64,000 nt of DNA from Wyeomyia smithii (GCF_029784165.1 NC_073696.1:81094220-81158219), one strand, 5' to 3'; shown: positions 43,468-54,660, counted from the first letter of the stretch. The notes: generated by a model from the letters alone, not told the origin. Made by a program: numbers and translations.

Positions 43468-43605
43468 TGTTATAATGTAAAATGAAGGCTACTGCCAACA
43501 CTGTAAAGAGGAGCAGAAAAATAAACATAGAAAAACCAAATGGTTGCACGTGTGTTTTCCTACGGAAAGAAAATCAATTTAGTTGATCGTTTCCTCGTCA
43601 CAACA
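43468..43605 (+). repeat. Gypsy 3' LTR
   Basis: 138 bp, two differences from the 5' LTR, followed by the target duplication GCCGC (43606-43610). Confidence 0.93.
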
Positions 43606-43734
43606 GCCGCCAAACTGGCCGATTCGCTTGAGGCAATTCACGCGTGACGTTTTTTACTTGTACGTTTGTTATTGCTGCTGTTTTCAAGTTGCAAAACCAA
43701 AATACAACCGAACACGAAATTTTTTTAATGTCGG

Positions 43735-43858
43735 AGAAAAAAATCTCTAATCGTCTAGGACAAAATTTTTTATGCCTTAATCACATCCTCAGCCCGTTTC
43801 TGCATCGAATTTTTTGCATCCTCGAAAAAAAATCACATACATTGCCTACCTCACACCA
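43735..43858. repeat. Dispersed repeat; inverted copy at 57432-57515
   Basis: The segment with CACATCCTCAGCCCGTTTCTG and AAAAAATCACATACATTGCC matches the reverse complement of 57432-57515. Non-coding. The rest of 43611-44969 shows no gene; TACAGATTTT and GTAGTTAAATTAC words mark fragments of other MITEs. Confidence 0.55.
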
Positions 43859-44969
43859 TAAATAATATTCTATTGTTGTTTGAAGGATTGCCATTTGCAA
43901 TACTAAAACAACCGATCGGACAACGTTTGTATTTCACGCTTCTCGATCCGGGTTGCATCCAAGTTGCGATCTCTTGAACAAACCTGAAGCTGATCGCAAC
44001 TGTCTGGTGGATTACCTTATCCACAGTACGCAGTGTTGTTGCGAATAATTTTGTGTGAGAGAAAAAGAGAGCAATATTTTTGCATTGTTTTCTCGGTTTT
44101 CACGAGCAGTCTGACTGTTCCGAATAAGAATTTTCATAGGTGCGAACGAGCTTTAAAATCTGTTTCCTCGTCCAAAGTGGAATATTTGCAGCTGATTGTA
44201 TATTTATATTGTATTTGCGTTGACGACAACTAACGATCTTCTTTTGCCGAAAATTACGCTCTTTTTTTACCCTTTTATTGCTTCTGTTTGACTTCTGCTG
44301 GGCATCTGGCATTTAACTAAGCCGGAAATTGCTTTTCTTTGATTTCTTCTGGACTTCCGACATTTGGTTAAGTGGGAAAACATTGGTACAAAAATACCTG
44401 ATTCGATTGCTTTCATAGAAAAATAAAACCCGGCCATAAACAAAAGTTTTCTTTTACCCAACGTTTTACGCTTTTAGGCGAGGTTTAAGGTCGGATTTCA
44501 AGCCCAGTAACCCCAAACCCGAGCACTTGCAGGCACACGAACAAGATACAGAAAAATACAGATTTTTTTACGTCTACATACAGATTTTTCAAAATAGAAT
44601 CTGGCAGCTCTGCTTATGCATGCCTGCACAGAAAATTATATCGTTTTAGGATTGACAGCGATCTGGCAGTCAAATTTACCAAATGTATTTTTTGTCAAGA
44701 AACTATACTTTTCTAGTGTAGTTAAATTACCCGTAAAATTTCAATAACAATCTGTGGTTAATTTTACGACAAATTTAGCCTTTGTTGTAGCATTATGAAT
44801 CAGTACCTACACCTTACCCAAAAAATAGATCTGAAAGCGTATTGTAGTTAAACTTACAACAAAATTGTAGTTATTGCTTTCCTTGTTCGATCTGGTCAAG
44901 AAAAAGACGCCATTTCTAAATAAACATTGTTGAGTGGTGAGTCATTTTTAGTGCTATTGTAAATGCTTA

Positions 44970-45401
44970 TGTCATTTTCGTTTTCGCGGTGTACTACACT
45001 TTTTCCGTGCTATACTTTGCAGCTTCAAATAGAACATTTTCAGTGTCATTGCATTGGTATGCGTAATAATGAGATAGCTGTCAATTCGTTTTGTTTTGGT
45101 CATAATCGCGTTCGTCATTTTGTCTCGTTTCCATTTCATATGTCCATCTCGCAAATGTGCTGAGAAAAAATTTACCTGACACTTTACCACGTGGAACGAA
45201 AACCAAAACAAACTAGTTTTGACACATACGTGTGAATGTGTTGGTGACTTCCTACAGCACACTCTGCTTTTTTCGGGTGTCATCAGTGACAGAAAAAGTG
45301 TAGGGAGAGACAGAAAAAGGGTTACACGAAAAATCAAATAAAACATTTTCGGTGTCAAAAGTGTCATTTGAGTGTAGTACACCGCGAAAACGAAAACGAC
45401 A
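44970..45401. mobile_element. Harbinger-type MITE, family A, complete copy
   Basis: TIRs TGTCATTTTCGTTTTCGCGG and CCGCGAAAACGAAAACGACA extend inward through GTGTACTACACT/AGTGTAGTACAC, giving about 32 bp each. TTA flanks both sides (44967-44969, 45402-45404). It is 432 bp without transposase. Sister copies are at 1398-1862 (diverged) and 32110-32398 (half). Confidence 0.9.
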
Positions 45402-45404
45402 TTA

Positions 45405-46740
45405 GTGACCCCGCAGACATCGCCGGTGAGTAGGAAAACTCTGCAAAATACCAAATTTCTTAGAAACTAATTTTGCTTCTTTTCCTTATGCCACAAGCGG
45501 ATGCGAATCCTGCACTTCGGTAATTCATAATCGATTCTTAAGGATTGAATCCGGAAATATACGCTGTGCTGATCGGTATGATTACACAATTTTAAGCTGT
45601 TAAGTAAAGTGAAAAAATAAATGTTATTGTTTTGTTACATAACTTGTTTTCATTCTGGGCTGGTTTTTCCACTTTCGCTGATACATTAAACAAAGGTTAT
45701 GAATTTGGCCTTGCTTTAATGCCTGAGCGGAAGTTGAAGAGATCAGCCTTTGCATAATCACTGCCCTTTTCTGAATGTTAAACGTAGTAGACAACACCAC
45801 AACGCGGTATTTGTTCTAACAAACTCGTTGTTAAGATAACATAACCAACGCTGTCAAAATTACAACAAATAGGGCTTTGAATTCTAGTTATTTTGACAGT
45901 GAAACAGTCAAAACGACTGCGTAGCCCTCGGCTACTGTTTTCGTTAAAAATACTACAAGCATAGTTAAAATGAATGTTTCACGCGTTCGGTTCGAAATCG
46001 TCGGTGCTCTGTAGTTAATTTGTACCCCATTTATAGTTAAACTTGCTACAACCTTTTTTCAGTGTGTATCGCAACACCCGCAAGCGCAACACAGACAATC
46101 TGTATAAATAATAGACCATTTTACGAACTGACAGGTGTCACGGATCCTGCTGATATTGATGCTGCTTTTACGTGCGTTATGTCAGCAGCTCCGAGCTTTC
46201 TGTCAAAATTTCATTCATGAATTGAGTTCAGAAACGTCTCGTAAAATGGTCTATACAGATTTGTCTGTACATCTGGTATCCCTGCCTGTACGCAGGGTTG
46301 CCACATTAAAATCTGTGTTTTCCCTTGAAAAAATCTGAGCATCTGTATCTGGAACAAAATAATTTGTAAAAAAAATCTGTATTGTTCAAACATACACCAA
46401 ATTTTTAGCTTAAAACGTGTGAGGAGTTGAAACTATGTTTAATTTGCTTAATATTTAATGAAATAAAATTCATAGTGTTTATAAAAATTAATGTCAATTT
46501 CGAAAAATCTGTAAATCTGTACTTTTCGACGAAAATCTGTATATCTGTATATACAGATTCTGTACCGTTACTTCGGCCAAAAATCTGTAAAATACAGAAT
46601 AATCTGTACATGTGGCATCCCTGCCTGTACGTCCTGTCAGGATTAAGATGCCAGATCGCTAGTTTAACATTAACACAGATTTTAAATTTAGTTCAAAATA
46701 ACTTAGAATAAGGTTAATTTCGTTTATCGTGCATAAAATT
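45405..46740. other. Intergenic region upstream of the YqaJ gene: repeat fragments only
   Basis: No gene was recognised. The segment at 46535-46625 is the inverted copy of the 11930-12016 repeat. Around 44700-44880 and 45990-46070 there are GTAGTTAAATTAC-type MITE fragments. Confidence 0.4.
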
Positions 46741-46760
46741 TGGCGCGATTTGCTCTACTG

Positions 46761-46768
46761 TATATAAA
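46761..46768 (+). promoter_or_regulatory. TATA box of the YqaJ-domain gene
   Basis: TATATAAA stands 99 bp upstream of the ATG at 46867, which would place a start about 25-30 bp downstream and give a 5' leader of roughly 70 nt. No other strong TATA is nearby. Confidence 0.55.
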
Positions 46769-46866
46769 CAAAGGATCTGTGAACTGCAGTTTTTTTTTGA
46801 TTTTTGAAACACTGGATTTGTGCGTGGCGTTTTATTTAAGTTTTATTCACAATTCAAGCACTCAGC

Positions 46867-48276
46867 ATGAAATCATCTTGCGAAATACCAGTAATCGACA
46901 CAGATTCGGCCGAGTTATTTCTAAGAGAAAAAGGCTTTGTGCGAAATGGACGTAAAACTAGATCGTGAGTAATCAGTGATACTAGTTCGATGTCTTGCAA
47001 GGTTTTTAAGAAAATTTTATTTTATTCAGCTATACTAGCAGTCTATTGGATAGCATTATCGTGCAGTTCTTAAAAATTGTGAAGTTAGACGAATCAGCAA
47101 CGATCACCATTACTGCTTTTTTGACAGAAGTTGCAAATCTAGCTCAGGGCAGTACTAAGAAAAATGCCGCTATTGATAGCAAGAAAGCTATTCATCATAA
47201 TGTTGTAGCAGAAATCAATGAATCGTCGGGTGTTCTTAAAGCTGCCCGATGTATCGAATGCCATATGAATGGTGGTAGGTTTTAAATATTCTGTTTCTTC
47301 GAGGTAATAAATAAATAGCTTTATACAATTATTTCATATACTTGCAGTTAAATGCCCTCAAATGCACGCGTTCTTTGTCTGGTTACAAAACAGCCAAAAG
47401 GATGACCAGCGGGTAGCGAATAAGGAAGAAAACACAACGAAAAAAATCAAGCAGGAGACCGCTATGGACAACGTTTTGAAACCGATCGATTTGAATTCAG
47501 AACTAATGGAACTCAAAACATTGCCAAAGTTGAAGAAAGAAACTATACAAGCATGTCCGGTAAAATTGAATGCTGCAATGAACTTGTCTCTGTTCAATAT
47601 GATACGAGAATATGTGGGCAATGATCCGTCGAAGTTTTTGCAGTTCTGTACAGACCGCATGCAACAAGAAAATTGTTTCGACGCTCAGATTTTAACAATT
47701 GACCAAGCAGATACCGATCTGTGGCATGAATTGAGAAAAGGTCGCATAACGGCTTCGCGAATTCATGAAGCATCGCGTTGTACAATGCTGAACGGGTCAC
47801 TTACAAACAAAATTATGGGCATTAGTTCGGGTTTTTCGTTTGCCATGAAACGTGGCACAGATTTGGAGGGTCATGTATTTGCCGTACTCAAAAAACAGTA
47901 CCCGTCACTCCGCAACACCGGATTGGTGCTGGATCCCCAGTTTCCTTGGATGGGTGCGTCGCCGGACGGAATTAGTGATGATTTTGTGTTGGAAATCAAA
48001 TGTCCTTATACACCGAAAACGTACGAATGTTACATCGATGTGAAAAAACTTTCCAAGAAATACTTCGCCCAGATTCAACTGCAGATGCATATGACGCACA
48101 AGACAAAAGCACTGCTTGGCGTGGCAGAGCTGGATTTTGAAAGGACCCGTAAAGTAACACAGATTTGGATCGATTACGATCGAGAATATGTTAATGCCAT
48201 AATGGAAGAAGCATTCGATTTTTGGCAAAAGGGTGTTTTCCCTGCGTTGATGAGAAAACGTAATACTAGAAAGTAA
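46867..48276 (+). CDS. SWIM-like/YqaJ-type nuclease, three exons (423 aa)
   Basis: Exons are 46867-46964, 47030-47274 and 47348-48276. The donors GATC|GTGAGT and GGTG|GTAGGT, the acceptors TTCAG|C and TTGCAG|TT, and the phases all agree. Residues about 80-125 (HHNVVAEINESSGVLKAARC, IECHMNGG, VKCPQMHAFFVWL) resemble a SWIM zinc finger in variant form (C106, C109, C117, H121). Residues 240-420 form a YqaJ/lambda-exonuclease PD-(D/E)XK fold: WHELRKGRITASR at 240-252, RGTDLEG with E288, GASPDG with D321, VLEIKCP with E330 and K332, and YFAQIQLQMHMT with Gln356/358/360. The D-ExK-Q set suggests an active Mg-dependent exonuclease. There are no stops or frameshifts. Related eukaryotic SWIM-YqaJ proteins are often transposon-linked and little studied, so host gene or domesticated element gene remains open. 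Substrate and role are unknown. Confidence 0.8.
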
Positions 48277-48467
48277 TTCGGTATATTCGCTGAATATTTT
48301 AAATTGATTTTCTCGTCATTATTTTGATCTCATTTGTTATTAGTATACAAGTTCAACAGCCCCTATTACATATATAATTTAAAAAGGTTGTAAAGAAATC
48401 CTCTTGACTGAGAGACATGTTTTGAAACAGTTTCGTTAATACTAAGAGTAAAAAAAGTGTTTGATGT

Positions 48468-48473
48468 AATAAA
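48468..48473 (+). terminator. PolyA signal of the YqaJ-domain gene
   Basis: AATAAA lies 192 bp after the stop codon, the first canonical hexamer downstream. Confidence 0.5.
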
Positions 48474-49043
48474 ACGCTACAATGTTATTTGACGTTATTT
48501 TGCATTTCAAGTGTAAGTTTAAACTTTGATAGTATTATTTCTAGCTTTTAGTTACGGTGATGCACAAGAATGGATGACAGTAGAGAGAAAAAATTAACTT
48601 TCATTCAGCTGCTGAAGTGCATATAATGCTTAAAATTCCTCCTACTCGAGAAACTGCAAAAATGTCAAAGCCACGCGATTGTCACGTTATATGTAATAAT
48701 TTCCAGTTCACAGGTCATGACAGAGGAAATTTTCGGATAGACATTGGAGCCAAAAACTTTTGATTTACTCCGACACACATACAAAATAATCTATGGCATT
48801 GCTTGGGAAATCGTTTACCAGATGATCACTTTCAGGAACAATCCATTACTCAGAAATTTATTTTTTGGCATGAACAATTTCGAGATAATCGTTTTTCGGA
48901 ATGAGCAAAACCCAGGATTTTTTTCCTCGGTAAGTCATCTTTTGATTTTTTTATTTATGTTTCATTGTTTAGCATAACAAGGAAGATCTTAACAGGGTTA
49001 TTACAAATGTAACAATTTCGTTTAAAAAGCGTAAAGCGGACAT
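48474..49043. other. Intergenic, no gene seen
   Basis: Short chance ORFs only. No repeat boundaries were recognised. Confidence 0.4.
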
Positions 49044-49248
49044 ATGGGGGCTCTTACAGAAGACGAGGAGAGAAACTCACCTCGCCCCCTGTGACTGACG
49101 AGACGAGCAAAATGTTGTATTAGAGAACGCGAGTGAAACTTGGTTGGTGACAGATTAATCCAAAATCTAGCCAACTCGCCATTTGTAATACCAGAACTGG
49201 TTAGGCGACTAACTCACCGCTCGTCTCGTCTTCTCTTGTAGGCCCCTA
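49044..49248. mobile_element. Foldback MITE, GGCCCCTA..AGAAGACGAG ends, copy 2
   Basis: ATGGGGGCTCTTACAGAAGA at the left pairs with TCTTCTCTTGTAGGCCCCTA at the right. Inner words CGAGGAGAGAAACTCACCTC and GACTAACTCACCGCTCGTC relate it to 12293-12437. About 205 bp. Confidence 0.65.
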
Positions 49249-49287
49249 TACGTGGTTAGAAATGTGAAAAATAGGCGAGCTGGAAAA

Positions 49288-50740
49288 TTATGATGCTAAC
49301 CACCTTTTTATCTCAGGGCTAACCTCGTTGTCACATGTTACTAATGTACCCAGGTGAATAAATTCGTCGACTACTTCAAAAGTTTCCCCATCTAACACCA
49401 CCTCAGCACCAACATCCGTCGGACTACCACGCTCTCTACCAGCTACCATGTATTTCATTTTGACAGAGATAATAATGAGCCTTACTCTCGCAGCTTCCCT
49501 CCTGAGAGGTCCGAAGGCTTCTTCCACTGCTCTACGGCACCACGGGTTCCACAGCACTCTTCAATGCGATGTTAAACAATAAGTTTAACAGCCCGTTTTC
49601 CTGCTTCAAACCATCTAACGTCACGAAGGAGTCCAATATCTCACCGGCTACCCTGACGCATGATGTAGAGCCTTCAAGGGTGGCACGTATCAGTCCAATT
49701 AGTTTTGTTGGGAAACCATGCTCGAGCAGAATTCGCCATAACACATTTCTCTTAACTGTATCGTACGCTGCCCTAAAGTCTATGAACAGATCGTGAGTCG
49801 CATGGTGAACATTTGATTCGTAGTGGAGCGTCCCCCTCGAAAACCACATTCGTAATCGCCAACAAAGGTTTCCGCCGACGGCCTCAGTCTATGGAACAGA
49901 ATACAAGAGAGAATTTTGTAAACGGTGTTGAGAGAGGTTATGCCTCGATAATTATTACAGTCCAGGCGGGGCCCTTTCTTGTAGATCGAACATATGAGAC
50001 ACTCCAACCAGTCCGAGGGTAATTCTTCATCGAACCACAATCTCAGCATGATCCGGTGCAAAGCACGATACAGCAGTTTACTCCTTCCTTTAAAGAGTTC
50101 GGCTGGAATGCCGTCCTTACCAGCTGCCTTGCAATTTTTCAACTCTTTCGCCGCTCTCTTCACCTCGTCCATGGACGGTAGGTCCACTGATTTGCCATCA
50201 TTCTCATCATTCTCATTCACAGTAAAGTGTTTCTTCCAACGCCTGGCCACCTCCGTTCTGTCGGTAATCAGGTTCCCCTCCCTATCATTGCACATGATAG
50301 GAGCTGACACGTTTCGGCTCCTGATTCCATGAATCTTCTTGTAGAAGTTTCTCGTACCGTGCCAGGAGAAGCAACCTTCCACCTCCGCAAGAATACGCTC
50401 CCAATGCTGTCGTTTCTTCCGGCAATGGAGCTGACGAGCTACAGCCGTGGCTAACGTGTGAACTCTGGCGCGATTCTTTTCATCCGTCGCTCGGTGGCAC
50501 TCAGCGTCAAACCACTCATTGGACGTTGCTATCGCAGATGTACCCAAAAAATCGTTAATGATTCGAGTCAGTCAGAACATGGTCGATCTGATTGCAGGCC
50601 TCTCCATTTGGGTGTCTCCAGTTGTGCTTACGTATATTTCGGCGTGTAAAATAAGTGCTACACATAGCCAAGCCTTTGGCTGCAGCGAAATTGACAAGCC
50701 TCAGACCGATTATTCCGTTTCGTATTTATATCTGGATTGT
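49288..50740 (-). pseudogene. RTE-like LINE: endonuclease end and reverse transcriptase, broken
   Basis: Minus-strand blocks in order: endonuclease C-terminus (about 50700-50570: LVNFAAAKGLAMCSTYFTRR, EACNQIDHVLTD); linker from 50547 (SNEWFDAECHRATDEKNRAR); then RT with CNNYRGITSLNTVYKILSC, YECGFRGGRSTTNQMFT, LFIDFRAAYDTVKRNVLW (motif A) and GLKQENGLLNLLFN (motif B). Sequence then jumps to RRAVEEAFGPLRREA, a post-RT segment, so the YADD catalytic box has been deleted near 49555. Several frame changes occur. The wording of these motifs matches insect RTE elements. Inactive. Confidence 0.8.
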
Positions 50741-51085
50741 TCGTAGTATTTTATATTCTGTATGCTGCCTTACTAGGGCTGCGATACCTAGTCTCGCGAC
50801 GGGGCTGCCGTTATTGATATAGCTGGCGAGGCACCGCGTTTCGTGATTCAGCCGCCCGCTCCGAGTCAGACGCTGTTGTATGCCGCCCCTAACATGGGGA
50901 TGCAGCCACGTACGATCCCCCTTCCTAGTCAGTGTACGACCATAGTTTTCACCGGGGGTTGGTGATCCCGATCTCCGCTAGGTTACTCGTATCCCGGTCG
51001 GCACCTCGTGGAGGCTGAGATAGGAGGTGTTGGACAGAGGTGGATGATCACAATAGGGTCTCAAGTGACACGTGCCCAATCTTGA
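50741..51085 (-). other. Probable 5' part of the RTE-like element
   Basis: Sequence upstream of the endonuclease relic on the minus strand. It is more GC-rich than its surroundings and includes GCACCTCGTGGAGG/CCTCCACGAGGTGC. Consistent with an RTE 5' leader, but not provable here. Confidence 0.35.
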
Positions 51086-51095
51086 AAATCACTTA

Positions 51096-51892
51096 CACCC
51101 AAAATATTTTTCACGTTATAATTACCGGAAAAGCTATGTGAATGTTTTCCACTGTCATTTTCACGTAGATTTTACGTGATTGTCATTTGAGTTCATCATG
51201 AACTGGTGAGATGATTTATCCTATGCATCTTATGCAGTAGACATATGCATTTCATGAGAGTTTCACGTAGAATTTAACTACCGGTAAAGTGAAAAGCATT
51301 TGATTGTCTGATAGGTTCTACGTTTTATACAACGTATAATTTTCGATTGCGGTTTCTCAGATTCTTTAGAGACTAGGAATAGTTTTCAGAAATTGTCCAA
51401 ATATGTTGCTTGATAAGTCGCAAGGGCATGCAAAATCGCCAATTCGTAAATGAATTAAACGACATACACAAATGACAAATGGCAAAATGATATTGCGACA
51501 TTCGTTGACGATCATCACTGCTAGCTGCAACTGTTTATGTTCAGGAAATTCCTCGCAATTTGAACTAAATTTGTGTGAAATCTCGATGCCGGATTCTTAT
51601 GGTTTTTCTAAAGCTCACTTATTGGAAAGTCATGTTCATGTTTCATGTTCAAAGACTGAATCAGACAACAGCTTTGCCATTATGATTTCTGTGTATTTTC
51701 GCACGGAGAGTTCACGCGATACTTCATTCCGTTTGATGTTGCCAAGTTTACGTAGATGCTACGTGATAAAACATAGTATGCACGTGATTTTCACGTAGAT
51801 GTTATGTTTGTCACATAAATCATGCAAAATGACAGAAAATGAATAAGTACAAGAAATTTCACGTAACAATAACGTAAAAAATATTTTGAGTG
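51096..51892. mobile_element. TA-target MITE with CACYCAAAATATTTTTYACG ends
   Basis: CACCCAAAATATTTTTCACG at the left and CGTAAAAAATATTTTGAGTG at the right are flanked by TA on both sides, the Tc1/mariner-type target. The interior is rich in TTTCACGTAGAT words, a subterminal repeat. 797 bp. The 108-aa frame at 51472-51798 has no known motif. Confidence 0.75.
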
Positions 51893-52124
51893 TACAGTTG
51901 CTAAAATTCGAAATCGATTTTTTCAAAAGTTCTGCTGTTTAAATTAAAAAAGTCAGTGGAATATGTATTTTTTTTTGACATTTCTTATCAAAACAAAAAA
52001 TAATATTCATCCCCCAAACACCCTATTTTGATAATTTTGTAGATGTTGCGCACAATTGTGGGTCAGTCAATATTTTGACTATTGTCGCAATTTGCTCCGA
52101 CTCAATATCCATTTTTCAACATTT

Positions 52125-52375
52125 CTCGCGTAATTTTTCAAAAGGACCTAAGTAACAATGAGAGATTCTCTCTCACTTTGTTTCGTTTATTACGTCTTCA
52201 TTTTAAATATTTTCCAAGCTTTCTTCCCCTTAATCGAGAGATTGTAATACTGTCTTGCTTACCATGCATTGAGTGTTATGAAATATGGAGAATATAACAT
52301 AGTTATTGATCAAAGAAAAAGTAAACAAAGAGAGTCTCTCAATGTTAGATAAGTCCTTTTGAAAAATTACGCGAG
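52125..52375. mobile_element. Foldback MITE with CTCGCGTAATTTTTCAAA ends
   Basis: CTCGCGTAATTTTTCAAAAG, then GACCTAAGTAACAATGAGAG, pairs with the right side ending GAAAAATTACGCGAG. It is 251 bp. It shares its terminus with the repeats at 5672 and 12245. Confidence 0.8.
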
Positions 52376-52461
52376 ATTTAGGTTTCATGTTAACTGACCT
52401 AAAATTATAAAGAAGGAGGACTAAAGAAATAGATTCTAAAGCCTGTATTAAACCTGTAGTA

Positions 52462-52834
52462 CACTCTTTGACAAAGCTTCAAATATTTGTCACTTTTTGA
52501 CAGATAAAAATTTGGTCAAAGATCCAATCCAAGTCTCCAAGTCTCCAGTTTTTACTTGGGGCAAACAACAACCAAGATGTCAAATAAATTTGACCATTAT
52601 GTCAGAAGGTCAAATATTTGATCATTGGTCAAAGGGTGTAATAAAGGCTTTACACTCTTCGTCCAATGGTTTAATAGTTGACCTTCTGAAATAATGGTCA
52701 AATTTATTTGACATCATTGTTGTTGTTTGCCCGTGTTTGCCCCATGTAAAAATTGAAGAGTGACAAACAATTAATTTTGACCAAATTTTTATCTGTCAAA
52801 AAGTGACAAATATTTGACGTTTGGTCAAAGAGTG
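52462..52834. mobile_element. Head-to-head dimer of a CACTCTTTGAC MITE
   Basis: Unit 1 (52462-52638) runs from CACTCTTTGACAAAGC to GGTCAAAGGGTG. Unit 2 (52653-52834) runs from CACTCTTCGTCC to GGTCAAAGAGTG. TA flanks each unit (52460-52461, 52639-52640, 52651-52652, 52835-52836). The two units are inverted relative to each other, so the whole is a long hairpin with arms of about 180 bp. Non-coding. Confidence 0.75.
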
Positions 52835-52836
52835 TA

Positions 52837-54504
52837 TTAGAGCCTTAAGCGAAGTTAACAATTTTTCTTATCACCTGGAAATTAGCGAAATTACTGATTT
52901 GTTAGCAGAAAACTAGCATCGCCAATTATTAAAGTAACGTCAATACTAAGCATACTTTCTTCCAAGGCGTAAACATAGCAAACCTAGCGAACAAAAACGA
53001 TTGATATTGTTTGGTTCAATCCTGAGAGTTCAATCTACAGTTTATCTTCAAACGGTCTATTTGTGTACGTGTTACTACTGGACGTAGCTAGTAATCATAT
53101 TACCGCGTAACACTCTTTTCGGATGTTATAGTATCTGTGTTTATGAACGTTAGTAGTTGGACTGTTTGGCACCTTGCCATGCGTTGCAATCAGGGTTGCC
53201 GTGTTTATACATGTTTATATGAAAAGGTAATGTTTTTTTTTGGATTTCTTTCTGCATAGGTTACAAAATTTATAAAATAGGGCAGACAGGAATAGATTTT
53301 TTCTACTAGAAAATCGAGACAGACATTCAACATTAATTCACTAAACTGAATGCAATCAAAATTGAGGAGGTATTTCAAAGCTGATAATCATTGACTTAAT
53401 GCAATCAAAATTTTGCAAATCGCTGTACAGTACAAGCATCATATTTTTTTTTCTTTTTGAAGGTTTACAAATTACATTTATTTTCTAAATAACACAGGTG
53501 AAAAAGGTTTTCGCCGTTTCCAGTGCGGATGGATATGTGGCAACATTGGTTGCAATAGTTTTAACTATTCTCATATACGCGACGAAAGGTTCAAAACAGA
53601 AAGCAGTACATTGCTTGCTTTGCTGTTGTGTTCATGTTCGTGTCGTGTTGGTCGCTCAGTCAGCCGGTGATCGTCGGGAAGGTTGTGCATGTTGTGCGGT
53701 TTTTCGTTCGAATATGGTTGGATTCAAGTTTGTGTGTTTTGTGTTGGTATCTAAACGTTATTCGTTTCCAAAGGAAAGTGGAACAAAATAATGAAGTGAA
53801 TCGGCGCAATCATTATCATTAACCAACGAAAGGGTGTTGTTGTTCACTGCAGAACTTTACTTCGGTGCACCTGTTGGCTGATTATTTGCCAAATACACTT
53901 CTTTTAGATTTAGTCGCTTACGGTTAAATTTGACACGGCTTGCGACTTACAATATGGCAAACAAATTTACTTGCATTGCTAACGCGACACTTTTTACGTA
54001 GTGTAAAACTATTACAAGTGAGTCAAATTGTAAGAGCAGAAAGCTGAAAGGTGCTTTATTGCTGGCACTCAGGCCTGGCCTGCATGTGATTTTTTTGGTT
54101 CGAATTAATGTTAGAAAATGGTACGTCACTGAAAGTGGTGTGTCTGCTGCATGTACAGGAACTTGGAACAAGCTAGTAACGTGCCAGTTTGCTTATAACG
54201 AATTGATAGTGAAAGTGTACTACGGATCCGATACTATCATGGATGAACAATCTTCAAAACACGTAAGTATACAAAAACAATTTCATTCATTCTTTGAAAT
54301 ATGGCTAAAGTATTTATATTAGTACTTTATCACTAATATGTATTTGATGTTATTGGTTCATCACTCTGACCTGAACTTTGATTCGTTTCTTATCCGTGCG
54401 TTTGTACCTGTATGTTTTTATTCTTCATTTTTCAAGCTTACTTTTCTATTATCGCCTATTTTTTTTAAATGTTATTTTTGTGTAATTTTGTATAATATTG
54501 AATA
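52837..54504. other. Intergenic, possible untranslated or first exon material
   Basis: 53470-53830 is GC-richer than its flanks and could be a 5' untranslated exon. At 54239 an ATG begins MDEQSSKH, followed by an excellent donor (CAC|GTAAGT at 54265). No acceptor or downstream exon could be tied to it in the window, so no gene is called. Confidence 0.3.
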
Positions 54505-54660
54505 ACGTGATAAATGGCCTTGTAAGCCAGTCATCGTAAATTCGAGTCTCGACACGGGAGAGACTGTTAGTGGTCAGTAAGATCGTGGCGCTAGCCTCCC
54601 AATTGTCGTCCAATATGTACACTTGTCTTCGTAATCGGAAGCGTGATAAAAGTTACATGA
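54505..54660 (+). mobile_element. tRNA-derived SINE (Aedes type), fragment
   Basis: ATGGCCTTGTAAGCCAGTCA (A-box region) and TAAATTCGAGTCTCGACACG (degenerate B box) are followed by GGGAGAGACTGTTAGTG, GATCGTGGCGCTAGCC and CCAATTGTCG. This order is characteristic of an abundant Aedes SINE and supports the species inference. Not a tRNA gene. Confidence 0.65.

Larger units (their letters stand above)
36742..43605 (+). mobile_element. Gypsy (Mag-like) LTR retrotransposon, full length with two nested insertions
   Basis: Bounded by 138-bp LTRs (36742-36879, 43468-43605; both TGTTATAATG...CACAACA) and a 5-bp target duplication GCCGC (36737-36741, 43606-43610). Internal order is PBS, gag, protease, reverse transcriptase, RNase H, integrase, polypurine tract. 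gag and pol share one frame at the start, as in Mag-type elements. Coding capacity is lost through nested insertions at about 37158-38761 and 40444-41222, two in-frame TGA codons and at least three frame changes. Without the insertions it would be about 4.5 kb. The LTRs differ at only two positions, so insertion is probably fairly recent relative to the other elements. Confidence 0.93.
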
